In this document: in pieces, positions 6,831 to 14,696 of the stretch
Layout of the letters: every line of letters begins with the position of its first letter
How positions within the stretch are numbered: position 1 is the stretch's first letter
Origin: Clostridiales bacterium
Lineage (GTDB): Bacteria > Bacillota > Clostridia > Christensenellales > Borkfalkiaceae
NCBI GenBank assembly: GCA_021635425.1
Contig: JAJWOJ010000017.1
Coordinates: 1 to 14,898, forward strand
Length of the DNA stretch: 14,898 nucleotides
Direction: 5' to 3'
The notes under the pieces: model-generated
Told to the model about the DNA's origin: nothing
Databases searched by the model: none
Seen by the model: only the letters and a program-made list of their open reading frames with translations
Program-made: the position numbers and the translations under genes

Positions 6831-9800
6831 ATGGCGGAATTATTTTACTGCGCGTGCGGAGATTATCTCGGTACGCTCACTCCGAAAAGCGGAGACGAAG
6901 TTACCGTAAAGGTAAGGATTAAAGGCGAAGCCGAAGTTTTTATAGAGTATACGGAAGAACTTTTCAATCTTTCCGAAAATCGCTATAAAAGAGAAAAAAC
7001 TTATTTTTTGTGTAAAAACGGAAGTTACGAATACCGTTTTTCAAAGATTAAATTAGCGAAAAACAACGTTCGCTTTCATTTCGTATGGATTGAAAACGGC
7101 GTTGAATATATATATGACGCGGGCGGCAAGGAATTAAAAACCGATAAAACGAAAGATTTTATCCTTACGCCCGATTTCAGTGTTCCGAAGTGGTCGAAAG
7201 GCGCGCTATGGTATCAGATTATGCCCGACAGTTTCTTTAACGGCGACGTTTTAAACGACAAGGGAAATTCCGGTCTCACGCAGGAAAACGCCTGGGGAAA
7301 CGGGCATTTCGGCGGCGAAGATTATTTCGGCGGCGATCTGGACGGAATTATAAGAAAATTGGATTATATAGCCTCTTTCGGCGTAAACGCGATAAGTATC
7401 AACCCCGTCTGGGCGGCGACGCACAACGCCGGTTACGGCGCGGACGATCTGACCGACGTGGATTCCTGTTTCGGCGGCGACGCCGGGCTTAAACGGCTCG
7501 TTTCGGCTGCTCACGAAAGAGGAGTAAAGGTCTGTCTGGACGGCGTTTTCGATTATATCGTGCCGAAAGCCAAATGGTATAACGCCGACGGGTTATATCC
7601 TTTCGCCGGCGGCGTAAAAGAAGGCGACGCTTATTACGATATTTTTCTGCGCGACGAATGCGGAAGAACGATCCCCAGTTTCTGGGGACAACCGCTCGTG
7701 GATTTTTCATCGGATAAAGCGCGCGCGATTATTTATGAAAACGACGACAGTATAGTAAAAACTTATCTGAAACCGCCGTATAATATCGACGCGTGGCGAA
7801 TGGACGTAGGCAATATTTACGAGGGAAGCGATCCGGAACATTTCGGCAATTCCGTCGACGTTATGCGCGATATGCGTAAAAACATTAAAGAAGTCAATCC
7901 CGACGCGCTCCTTATAACCGAGAACGACTTGCCGAAAATGCGCGCTTTTGCGGTGAACGACAGTAAGTGGAATTACGAACTCGGCGTGCCGGTAAGAGAT
8001 TGGGCGGCAGGGAAAAAGACGGAAACAGAGTTTGCGAAACTCATAGACGAAAACACGAAATCTTTGTCCGTCGAAAACGTCAACGCATGTTTTAATCATA
8101 TAACGACGCACGACACGGCGAGAATTACCGACACGGCGGGCGGAGATATAAACGCCGTAAAAGCCGCCACGATTTTCGATATGACGTTCCCCGGCGCGCC
8201 GAGCATATATTTCGGCGACGAAAACGGCGAAAAGGGTAAACCTTATCCGTCCATGGGGCTTGCCGCTCCGACCTCGTTCGGTTCGATGAGTTGGTACGAC
8301 GGCGACAGAAACGCCGAAATATTTGCAATATACAGGACTTTGGGCAAAGAAAGAGCGGAAAATCGCGATTTTTATTCCGACGCGGGTTACGAGATTCTTC
8401 TCTCCGACGACGAAGCGAAAGTACTGGTTTTCGTAAGGTTTAAAAACGACGAAATCAGAATAATCGCGACAAACCGTTCGGCGGAAGTCAAAAGCGTTGT
8501 CGTCGATATTTCCGCCTACGACGATTGCGGGGAATATACCGATATTTTAAGCGGTTCGGCGGCAAAAACCGACAACGGAAAAATCACGCTTACCGTTTTC
8601 CCCGGCGGCGCGCTTTTTGCAAAGGGCGGCAAGGCGACGGAAATCGACGGATATTCGACAAGCGGCGTCGTAAAGACGGGAACGGGCGAATATGAAGTTT
8701 CCGGAGAAATATCGTTTGAAACGTTCGGTTCGTTCTCCGTATCGTATGCGGGTAATTTCGGCGAAAAAACAGAAATATCTTTCGATAAGTTTTCGGTTGC
8801 CATAACTGACGGCGGCGTATACGTCGGAGAAAAAATCGTCTGCGGCGGAGGAATCGGGAAAGTTGCGTTGATTCGCGATAAGTTTCTGACTTTAAAAGTC
8901 GACGATAAAGAAATTTTAATTTGCCGCGACGTGTTGCCCGCGAAATCAACGGTAAGATTTAAGGCGGAGAACGCTGCGGTTAAAATAATCAAAGAATTGC
9001 GCGGCGCTTGCGCTTATGCCGATTTTTCCGATTACGGCGGTAATTTCTTTACGGAAGCAAAGGGCGAAATCGTCGACGGTAAGTTGAAACTCAACGGAGA
9101 TCGGGCGTTTACGTCGGTCAGATGCGACGATTTCACTTTCACCGCGGGTTTATGCGGTAACGGAGGTATCGTCGTCGGCGACGGCAAGCAGGAATTGTCG
9201 TTCAGATACGAAAACGGAAATTTAACGGTGGATTTGCTCGGCGTAACGGTCGGGCGCGCCGCCGTGAGCGAAGCTCCCGTATATCTGAAAGTCGAAAAAT
9301 GCGGAACCCGTTACAGATTTATCGCCATAGGCGAAACGCAGAGCGTAACGGCGGCGGAAAACGTGAGATTTAACATATCCGAGATTTACGTCGGTATTTT
9401 TTCGGACGAAGAATGTCTGTTTACAAAGGCGTATTTCGGAGATAACGGAAAAACCTTGAGAAACTATTCGGAAGCCGTTTTCGACCTCTCGACAAAAGAA
9501 TATGCCGATAGTTTGCAGAAGCCGGTTTTAAGAGCCGTTAAAGGCGAAATCTCGCCCTGTTATGCCGGATATGAAGCCGCAGGCGGCGAAAGCGAAATGG
9601 CTATAGACGGCAAATATAAGAATTTCACGTTGCTGTTTTCGATCGAAACGAACAACGCGACCGCAGAAGTGAATTGCGGACGGTTGAAATTAACCGTAGC
9701 GGACAAAGAAACATCTTTCGGTTTTAATGATAATAAAATCCGCATAAGGAGAAAATCCGTTAAAAGCGATTTTATCATAGTGAAAAACGACGACAGAGCA

Positions 9801-10493
9801 TATTTATACGAAAACGGGTTGTTCGTCGGCGAAAACGAAGCCGAAAACGAGATTTTCGGCGTATTTTTCAAAGGCGACGGTAACTATAAACTGACAAATA
9901 TCGGGATAAATCGCACCGACGTTTCGTACATCACGGGCAGAGGGAAGATTTTCCCGATGAAAGAAGGGTTTGACATCTCGTCCGAATGGGCGGAAACGGC
10001 TTACGCGTATTACGGTAAGGCAGTACAGAATTTCGCTTTTTCGGCAAACATAAAATTCAATCGTTCGGCATCCGTAAGCGAAGGTTATTTCTCGGTATGT
10101 TTCGGGTTGAAGGCGGGGGATTATCCTGAAAATCGCGGGGCGGCGATTCGGTTTTATAAAGAAACGAAAAAGGCCGAATTGACCGTTAACGGCGAAAAAA
10201 TAGCCGAATCCGATATTCCCGCATTCGATAACGAGAGTTTTTACGCGGTTATAGCGAACGTTAACGGAATTATAAGGCTTTACGTCGCGCCGAACGAATA
10301 CGAAAAAAATTGCAAACTTCTTTTTGAGGCGGCTACGGATATGAAGGAAGGCGGTTGCATCACGTTTTTCAACAGACAAACGCGCGCGTTGATATGCAAC
10401 GCGAAACTTAAGAGTATAGACGGCTTTTCCGATGCGGACGATTATATTTTAAACGTCGTAATCGCGCCGTCGAAACACAGGTACATGATATGA
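6831..10493 (+). CDS. GH13 alpha-glucan hydrolase (neopullulanase/cyclomaltodextrinase type) with long beta-sandwich C-terminal extension
   Basis: This is a 1220-residue protein. Residues 1-115 look like the N-terminal beta-sandwich (CBM34-like) of neopullulanase-type enzymes. The barrel runs from about 122 ('LWYQIMPDSFF') to 520, with a beta C-domain to about 603. The catalytic triad is visible: Asp325 in AWRMDV, with Arg323; Glu364 in ITEND; and Asp428 in THD. Conserved region I is altered: LDGVFDY (236-242), where the family normally has Asn-His after Phe. It should hydrolyse alpha-1,4 (perhaps alpha-1,6) glucosidic bonds in maltodextrin-like substrates. Residues about 605-1205 hold further beta-sandwich modules (about 605-725, 726-895, 898-1045, 1046-1205) resembling those of the neighbouring surface proteins. 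No signal peptide is present, so a cytoplasmic location is expected although the modules look like surface modules. GAGG at 6820-6823 supports the start. The stop overlaps the transporter start (ATGA). Confidence 0.88.
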   Translation: MAELFYCACGDYLGTLTPKSGDEVTVKVRIKGEAEVFIEYTEELFNLSENRYKREKTYFLCKNGSYEYRFSKIKLAKNNVRFHFVWIENGVEYIYDAGGKELKTDKTKDFILTPDFSVPKWSKGALWYQIMPDSFFNGDVLNDKGNSGLTQENAWGNGHFGGEDYFGGDLDGIIRKLDYIASFGVNAISINPVWAATHNAGYGADDLTDVDSCFGGDAGLKRLVSAAHERGVKVCLDGVFDYIVPKAKWYNADGLYPFAGGVKEGDAYYDIFLRDECGRTIPSFWGQPLVDFSSDKARAIIYENDDSIVKTYLKPPYNIDAWRMDVGNIYEGSDPEHFGNSVDVMRDMRKNIKEVNPDALLITENDLPKMRAFAVNDSKWNYELGVPVRDWAAGKKTETEFAKLIDENTKSLSVENVNACFNHITTHDTARITDTAGGDINAVKAATIFDMTFPGAPSIYFGDENGEKGKPYPSMGLAAPTSFGSMSWYDGDRNAEIFAIYRTLGKERAENRDFYSDAGYEILLSDDEAKVLVFVRFKNDEIRIIATNRSAEVKSVVVDISAYDDCGEYTDILSGSAAKTDNGKITLTVFPGGALFAKGGKATEIDGYSTSGVVKTGTGEYEVSGEISFETFGSFSVSYAGNFGEKTEISFDKFSVAITDGGVYVGEKIVCGGGIGKVALIRDKFLTLKVDDKEILICRDVLPAKSTVRFKAENAAVKIIKELRGACAYADFSDYGGNFFTEAKGEIVDGKLKLNGDRAFTSVRCDDFTFTAGLCGNGGIVVGDGKQELSFRYENGNLTVDLLGVTVGRAAVSEAPVYLKVEKCGTRYRFIAIGETQSVTAAENVRFNISEIYVGIFSDEECLFTKAYFGDNGKTLRNYSEAVFDLSTKEYADSLQKPVLRAVKGEISPCYAGYEAAGGESEMAIDGKYKNFTLLFSIETNNATAEVNCGRLKLTVADKETSFGFNDNKIRIRRKSVKSDFIIVKNDDRAYLYENGLFVGENEAENEIFGVFFKGDGNYKLTNIGINRTDVSYITGRGKIFPMKEGFDISSEWAETAYAYYGKAVQNFAFSANIKFNRSASVSEGYFSVCFGLKAGDYPENRGAAIRFYKETKKAELTVNGEKIAESDIPAFDNESFYAVIANVNGIIRLYVAPNEYEKNCKLLFEAATDMKEGGCITFFNRQTRALICNAKLKSIDGFSDADDYILNVVIAPSKHRYMI

Positions 10494-11404
10494 TTTACTA
10501 TTTGCTTCTTTTTATCGGCGCGGTAATGATCGTTTTGTCGGTCGATATCGATAAATACTACCAGAAGAGCGTGGAAGGGCTCAACAATATCGAATGCGCG
10601 ATAAGAAAAACCATTCCCGGTTCGCTTGTCTGCGCGCTGTTGTTTTACGCCATGAACGGTTTTAAATTGAACGTAAGCGCGATTTCGGTGGGATTAGGCG
10701 CGGCTCTCGCGGCTTTGAATTTATTAAGCACGTTAGCGTGTTTTAAAGCGTACGAGGTCGGCAACGTTTCTCTTTTTACGATGTTCCGTATGCAGGGCGG
10801 AATGTTGCTTCCGTTTATATACGGTATCGTTTTCGCGGATAACAAACCCACTCCGTTTCAGATCGCGGGGATAGTGATAATGGTTTTCGCGCTTATACTG
10901 CCTTATCTTTCTGCGAAAAAAGACGAAAATAAGGAAAAAAATTCTTCGCTTTATCGTATCTTGTGCGTCTTTATTTTTATTGTTAACGGAGCGGTCAGCA
11001 TTGTTTCTTATATTCAGTCGAACAGCCCGCAGGCTGTTGACGGCAACAGTTTTCTGACGATTTATCAGTTGGAATCGGTATTGTTGTTTGCAATAGTTTA
11101 CGCCGTGTGGTGCGCGGTGAAAAAAGACAATCTGATCAAAAACCCGCCCGTAAGGACGAAGTCGCAGACGTTGCGTTTGTGGTTGTGTATAATAATCGTG
11201 GCGGTTATCGGTTCGGTTTCGTATCTGTTGCAACTGATCGGCGCGGCTAATCTGCCTGCGGTGGCAGTATATCCCATGGTTACGGGCGGTACGGTTTTCC
11301 TCACAGCCGTGAGCGGACTTGTTTTTTTCAAAGAGAAATTGACGGTGAAAGGATATATCGGCATAATCCTTACGTTTATCGCGACGATTTTATTCGTTTT
11401 TTAA
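10490..11404 (+). CDS. DMT-superfamily (EamA-type) transporter, possible sugar carrier
   Basis: This is a 304-residue, almost wholly hydrophobic protein with about ten transmembrane segments in two halves separated by a charged loop ('SAKKDENKEKN', about 141-151). The C-terminal end of each half has the arrangement typical of EamA proteins: a Gly/Pro-rich helix, then a short turn such as 'FFKEKLTVKGYIGIILT' before the last helix. It overlaps the GH13 gene by four bases and is followed nine bases later by the GH36 gene, so it is made with two glycosidases. The DMT superfamily exports many metabolites but also contains glucose/ribose porters (GlcU/RbsU type). With no ABC or PTS sugar transporter in the window, import of the oligosaccharide or export of a product are both possible; the substrate cannot be read from the sequence. 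Confidence 0.85.
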   Translation: MIYYLLLFIGAVMIVLSVDIDKYYQKSVEGLNNIECAIRKTIPGSLVCALLFYAMNGFKLNVSAISVGLGAALAALNLLSTLACFKAYEVGNVSLFTMFRMQGGMLLPFIYGIVFADNKPTPFQIAGIVIMVFALILPYLSAKKDENKEKNSSLYRILCVFIFIVNGAVSIVSYIQSNSPQAVDGNSFLTIYQLESVLLFAIVYAVWCAVKKDNLIKNPPVRTKSQTLRLWLCIIIVAVIGSVSYLLQLIGAANLPAVAVYPMVTGGTVFLTAVSGLVFFKEKLTVKGYIGIILTFIATILFVF

Positions 11405-11413
11405 GGAGATCGC

Positions 11414-13396
11414 ATGTTTACGGAATTTAAAGAAAAGTATATAAGCAAAGGTCTTTTTTCGTTTTATTACGGAGTTGATTTTATAAAAAATCCCGCTCCG
11501 GACAGTGTTGAAAGACGCGAAAGAAAAGACCGTATAAGTTACGAAAAGTCGTATTTATTCGGCAATAAATTGCAAATCGTGGAAACGACGGACGTTTTAA
11601 AAGATTTCCCCGTTATAGAAACGCGCTTGAAAATCAAAAATCAATCGGAAGAAAATACGGAAAAAATAAAGAATTTAAAAACTCTCGACATAGTTCTGGA
11701 AACCGAAAAAGACGTGCCGTCGGGTTTTCCGTGCGATAACGATTACGCGAAAGTAATCCGGTACAGAGGCTACGCGAGGGAGGAAGAGGAGTGTTGCCCG
11801 CATAACGATTATCTGAGCGATGAAAAAATCCATAGTTACGCTCCGATTCAGGCGCGTTCGTGCGACGGCGTTATGGCGTATTTCGACGTGGTGAGAAAAG
11901 ACGCGGGCGCGGTTTTATCCGTCGGCTGGACGGGACAATGGCAAGCCGATTTTCTCAGAACGTCGGCGGGCGTTTCCGTTCGCGTCGGAATGCAGACGTG
12001 CGATTTTTATCTTAAAAGCGGAGAAGAATATTCATATGTGTCTGCAAGTTTGCTGTTTTACGAAAACGGCTATTTAAACGGACATAACGTATTCAGAAAG
12101 TATATGAAATCCGTATCGTCGGCAGGCAAAAATAAACGTATAGAGCAATTGCCCGTTTTCACCGGAACATGGGGAGGTTTCTCCGAAGATAAGCACCTGA
12201 GACTTATCGATATTTTCAAACAGGCGGGTTCCGAGTGTTACTGGATGGATTCGGGATGGTTTGGACATCTTACGAAAGAACAAGCCGAAAAAAGCGTGGC
12301 ATGGTATGAACACGTGGGAAACTGGAACATAAACAAAACCGTTCACCCGTCGGAATTTGCGACTATAAAGAAAAAGTGTAAAGAGCGGGGAATGGGTTTA
12401 TTGTTGTGGTTCGAATTCGAAAGAGCGATGAAGAACTCCGACGAATACAAAAAACACCCGGATTGGTTTATCGATAAAAAGGGTGAGGACAACGGTCAGG
12501 TCCTTCTGAACATGGGCTTAAAAGAAGCCCGCGATTATTTCTTCGCGCTGTTGGCAGACCTGATAGAAAAAACGGGTATAAATTGGTATCGTCAGGATTT
12601 CAACGTCGACGCTTTGCCGTATATGCGAAACGACGAGGCGGGGCGCGACGGTATCACCGAACTCGCGTATATCAACGGATTGTATGAATTTCTCGATAAA
12701 ATTCTGACCGTTTATCCGTATATGATGATAGATAATTGCGCCGGCGGCGGAAACAGAATGGATATAGAGATGCAGCGCCGCGCCGTGACCTTGTGGCGCA
12801 GTGATTACAACTGTTATACCGATTACGTCAAAGAGGGAATTCAGGCGGCGAGCATGGGTTCGGCATTGCTTTTCCCTTACCACGGAACGGGAGTAAGAGC
12901 GAGCAGTCGCGATCTTTACGATATCCGCGCGGGTTACGCCGCCGCCGCGGATATAAACACCACCGACGAGGATTTCGTTAAAGCGTGGGAAAAGTACGGA
13001 GATTACGACGCGGACGACGCTGCGGTGGAATTCGCGCGGAGCCTGACGCCTTTGCTTAAAAGAGTTATTGAAGAGTATAAAACCGTAAGGCATTTGTACA
13101 GCGAGAATTTCGCGCCGCACTCCGCGTTCAACGCCGATTCGTTCAGTTGGTGTTGTTACGAATTTTATAACGACGAAAAAACCGAGAGCGTTATTCATGT
13201 TTTCAGAAGAAGCAACAGCGAACAATCTTCCGCCGATTACGTCGTCTGCGGCGTAAACGAGGATTGCGATTATATCGTCAGGGATATGGACGGAGAGAGC
13301 GTAATTATCAGCGGTAAATCTTTAAAAACGAAAGGACTTCATATCGAAATAAATAACAAGTCCGAAAGTAAATTGTTTTATATAGTGAAAAAATAA
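11414..13396 (+). CDS. GH36-type alpha-galactosidase
   Basis: This is a 660-residue retaining alpha-galactosidase-like enzyme. An N-terminal beta-supersandwich (about 1-245) contains 'GWTGQW', common in this group. The barrel starts near residue 250 with 'GTWGG' and 'YWMDSGWFG' (276-284). The nucleophile is Asp395 in WYRQDFN and the acid/base is Asp464 in LWRSDYN. 'DNCAGGGNRMD' lies between them and matches the usual Cys/Gly-rich loop. A small beta domain closes the protein. It should remove terminal alpha-galactosyl groups, for example from raffinose-type sugars or galactosylated oligosaccharides. There is no signal peptide, so it is cytoplasmic. It is somewhat shorter than the classic enzymes of about 730 residues, but no motif is missing. 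AAGGAG at 11403-11408 overlaps the stop of the transporter gene, six bases before the ATG, and fixes the start. Confidence 0.9.
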   Translation: MFTEFKEKYISKGLFSFYYGVDFIKNPAPDSVERRERKDRISYEKSYLFGNKLQIVETTDVLKDFPVIETRLKIKNQSEENTEKIKNLKTLDIVLETEKDVPSGFPCDNDYAKVIRYRGYAREEEECCPHNDYLSDEKIHSYAPIQARSCDGVMAYFDVVRKDAGAVLSVGWTGQWQADFLRTSAGVSVRVGMQTCDFYLKSGEEYSYVSASLLFYENGYLNGHNVFRKYMKSVSSAGKNKRIEQLPVFTGTWGGFSEDKHLRLIDIFKQAGSECYWMDSGWFGHLTKEQAEKSVAWYEHVGNWNINKTVHPSEFATIKKKCKERGMGLLLWFEFERAMKNSDEYKKHPDWFIDKKGEDNGQVLLNMGLKEARDYFFALLADLIEKTGINWYRQDFNVDALPYMRNDEAGRDGITELAYINGLYEFLDKILTVYPYMMIDNCAGGGNRMDIEMQRRAVTLWRSDYNCYTDYVKEGIQAASMGSALLFPYHGTGVRASSRDLYDIRAGYAAAADINTTDEDFVKAWEKYGDYDADDAAVEFARSLTPLLKRVIEEYKTVRHLYSENFAPHSAFNADSFSWCCYEFYNDEKTESVIHVFRRSNSEQSSADYVVCGVNEDCDYIVRDMDGESVIISGKSLKTKGLHIEINNKSESKLFYIVKK

Positions 13397-13397
13397 A

Positions 13398-14243
13398 ATG
13401 TTGAATGCATACGAGATAAATTTATACGATTATTTTAAATCAGATAAACCGGATGCCGCCGACGGCGTTTTACAATGTTACGCGCCGGAGGTGACGGGCG
13501 AAGTGAACGCCGACAGAGAAATGCCCGCTATGCTTATATTGCCCGGCGGCGGTTATACCGCCACTTGCGACAGGGAAGCCGAGGCAGTCGCGCTCAGATA
13601 TCTGGCGAAAGGATTTGCATGTTTTGCGCTAAGATACTCATGCAGTCCGCTGAGATATCCCGTCGCTCTCACTGAGGCTTGCCTTGCCGTAGAGTATATT
13701 CGCGAAAATGCGGAAAACTTGCGGATAGATAAAGAAAAAATTTCCGCGGTAGGATTTTCCGCCGGCGGCCATCTCTGTTGCATGCTGGGTAGCGTAGGAG
13801 GGAATAAAGATATAAAATTGCCTTTCGATATCGCAGAGCTGCAAGTTAAAGCAACAGTATTGTGCTATCCTGTTATACTGTATGATAAAGTATACGCCCA
13901 TTTCGGCTCGTTCGAAAATTTATGCAGCGACGACGAGAACCTGAAAAAACGCCTTTCCTGCGAAAAACTTATAACGAGCAAAAGCGCGCCGATGTTCGTA
14001 TTCGGTACTGCTGACGACGAAGCCGTAAGCCCTGTAAACGCTCTGAAAATAGCCGAAGCGGCGGCAAAAAACGGCGTTCCGTTTTCTGTACATATCTACG
14101 GTAAAGGTCATCACGGCGTTTCGACGGCAGACAATCTTGTTTACCGCTCCGACGATAAAAATTATTTTACGCCTTCTGCCGCAGAATGGATAGACCTCTC
14201 TGTTGAGTGGCTTAAAGAACTCGGTCTGACAACAGAAGATTAA
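13398..14243 (+). CDS. Alpha/beta-hydrolase esterase, acetyl-esterase (BD-FAE/xylan esterase) type
   Basis: This is a 281-residue single-domain serine esterase. The oxyanion segment is LPGGGY, the nucleophile elbow is GFSAGGH with Ser121, the acid is Asp206 or Asp207 in GTADDEAV, and the catalytic His is most likely His239 in GHHG. The C-terminal part resembles small esterases that remove acetyl or similar groups from oligosaccharides, and its place last in a glycosidase operon fits deacylation of imported sugars. There is no signal peptide. The start is one base after the GH36 stop with no clear ribosome binding site (only A-rich sequence precedes it), so it probably depends on translational coupling. 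The exact acyl group removed is not readable from the sequence. Confidence 0.88.
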   Translation: MLNAYEINLYDYFKSDKPDAADGVLQCYAPEVTGEVNADREMPAMLILPGGGYTATCDREAEAVALRYLAKGFACFALRYSCSPLRYPVALTEACLAVEYIRENAENLRIDKEKISAVGFSAGGHLCCMLGSVGGNKDIKLPFDIAELQVKATVLCYPVILYDKVYAHFGSFENLCSDDENLKKRLSCEKLITSKSAPMFVFGTADDEAVSPVNALKIAEAAAKNGVPFSVHIYGKGHHGVSTADNLVYRSDDKNYFTPSAAEWIDLSVEWLKELGLTTED

Positions 14244-14342
14244 AACGCGCGATAGGATAATGCCTCGCCGCGAAAAAGTCGGGTTGAGGGAATAATTCTT
14301 AAAAAAAGTAAAGTGCGTTTGTGTCCGAAACGACTATATGAT

Positions 14343-14362
14343 TTGGGGAAAATTGGGGAAAC
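14343..14362 (+). repeat. Tandem 10-bp direct repeat, candidate integrase arm sites
   Basis: Two copies, TTGGGGAAAA and TTGGGGAAAC, lie head to tail about 80 bases left of the tRNA fragment. Tyrosine integrases bind short direct repeats ('arm' sites) near the ends of their elements, and the position fits. The function is inferred from position only; no integrase gene is in the window. Confidence 0.4.
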
Positions 14363-14409
14363 TTTTTCATTTAAAGGCTTAAAAACGTTGATTTTAAGTT
14401 AATAAAAGC

Positions 14410-14429
14410 ATAAAAACGCTCGTTTTTAT
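14410..14429. repeat. Near-perfect palindrome next to the tRNA fragment
   Basis: ATAAAAACG and its exact complement CGTTTTTAT are separated by CT. It lies 15 bases left of the start of tRNA identity. It could be a recombinase or accessory-protein site at the element end. As RNA it has a 2-base loop, so it is more likely to act as a DNA site than as a terminator. Confidence 0.35.
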
Positions 14430-14444
14430 AGGATTATGTTTTTC

Positions 14445-14489
14445 CTCTGACTCCGTCATCCGGGAGTTCAAATCTCTCCACCCCAGCCA
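14445..14489 (+). tRNA. 3' part of tRNA-Gln(CUG), displaced fragment / attachment site
   Basis: These 45 bases match the 3' part of a glutamine tRNA. The anticodon loop is CTCTGAC with anticodon CTG at 14447-14449. The 3' anticodon stem is TCCGT, followed by a 5-base variable loop. The T stem is GGGAG/CTCTC (one G-U) around loop TTCAAAT. The 3' acceptor strand is CACCCCA, then discriminator G and an encoded CCA (14487-14489). The 5' half is missing: the bases just before the loop (TTTTC) cannot pair with TCCGT, and no TGGGGTG acceptor strand is found in the preceding 200 bases. Loss exactly at the anticodon loop is a known integration point for tyrosine-recombinase elements. It cannot make a working tRNA. 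Confidence 0.8.
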
Positions 14490-14492
14490 GAA

Positions 14493-14536
14493 ATAAAGAA
14501 AACAGTCGCATATGTTTATGCGGCTGTTTTCTTTAT
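14493..14536 (+). terminator. Strong terminator-like hairpin after the tRNA-Gln fragment
   Basis: Arms 14493-14512 and 14517-14536 form a 20-bp stem with one G-U and a TGTT loop. The left arm is A-rich and the right arm T-rich, so the T tract sits inside the stem, as in many tRNA terminators. It may work in both directions. Confidence 0.7.
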
Positions 14537-14550
14537 GCCCTCGGAGAGGG

Positions 14551-14567
14551 CGGGAGTTTTCCTCCCG
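14551..14567. repeat. Small hairpin echoing the tRNA T-stem
   Basis: The stem is CGGGAG/CTCCCG with loop TTTTC. The CGGGAGT string also occurs in the tRNA fragment (from 14461) and again at about 14597, suggesting worn copies of att-region sequence between the two tRNA ends. Confidence 0.3.
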
Positions 14568-14606
14568 AATCGTTGAAAATTTTCTTTTCAACTGTCCGGG
14601 AGTGAC

Positions 14607-14649
14607 GCGTTTTGCCAAAATTATAAAATTTTTTTGTCGAGCAAAACGC
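14607..14649. repeat. Stem enclosing an AT-rich core between the two tRNA 3' ends
   Basis: GCGTTTTG (14607-14614) and CAAAACGC (14642-14649) are perfect complements around an AT-rich core that itself has AAAATT/AATTTT symmetry. It sits just left of the second tRNA 3' copy. It could be an old terminator or a recombinase site. Confidence 0.35.
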
Positions 14650-14671
14650 TATTCCGTCGCTCCGCTCCTTA

Positions 14672-14692
14672 CAAATCTCTCCACCCCAGCCA
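14672..14692 (+). repeat. Second copy of the tRNA-Gln 3' end (T-loop to CCA), candidate second att site
   Basis: These 21 bases are identical to 14469-14489, from the C of the T-loop through the T-stem 3' strand, CACCCCA, G and CCA. The bases before it (ccgtcgctccgctcctta) resemble the tRNA only loosely, with a shared CCGTC. The start-to-start distance is 203 bases. Sequence identity starting in the T-loop is another known integration point within tRNA genes. The terminator that follows may be the original one of the host tRNA-Gln gene. Confidence 0.65.
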
Positions 14693-14696
14693 TTTT

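Larger units (their letters stand above)
14244..14444. other. Non-coding stretch after the operon, likely terminal DNA of an integrated element
   Basis: No gene is seen in these 201 bases. No classical hairpin plus T-tract terminator follows the esterase gene. The right half is AT-rich and holds a tandem repeat, a 7-bp stem (cttaaaa/ttttaag, 14378-14398) and a 9-bp perfect palindrome (ataaaaacg/cgtttttat, 14410-14429), ending where tRNA sequence begins. Confidence 0.5.

Noticed and set aside
14343..14489. Intact tRNA-Gln interrupted by an intron at the anticodon loop
   Set aside because: No 5' tRNA half (TGGGGTG acceptor strand, D-arm) is found upstream of the fragment, so an intron does not explain the missing part.
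14394..14618. 74-residue minus-strand reading frame
   Set aside because: It contains 'GWRDLNSRMTESE', the well-known false translation of a reverse-strand tRNA. It is explained by the tRNA-Gln fragment.
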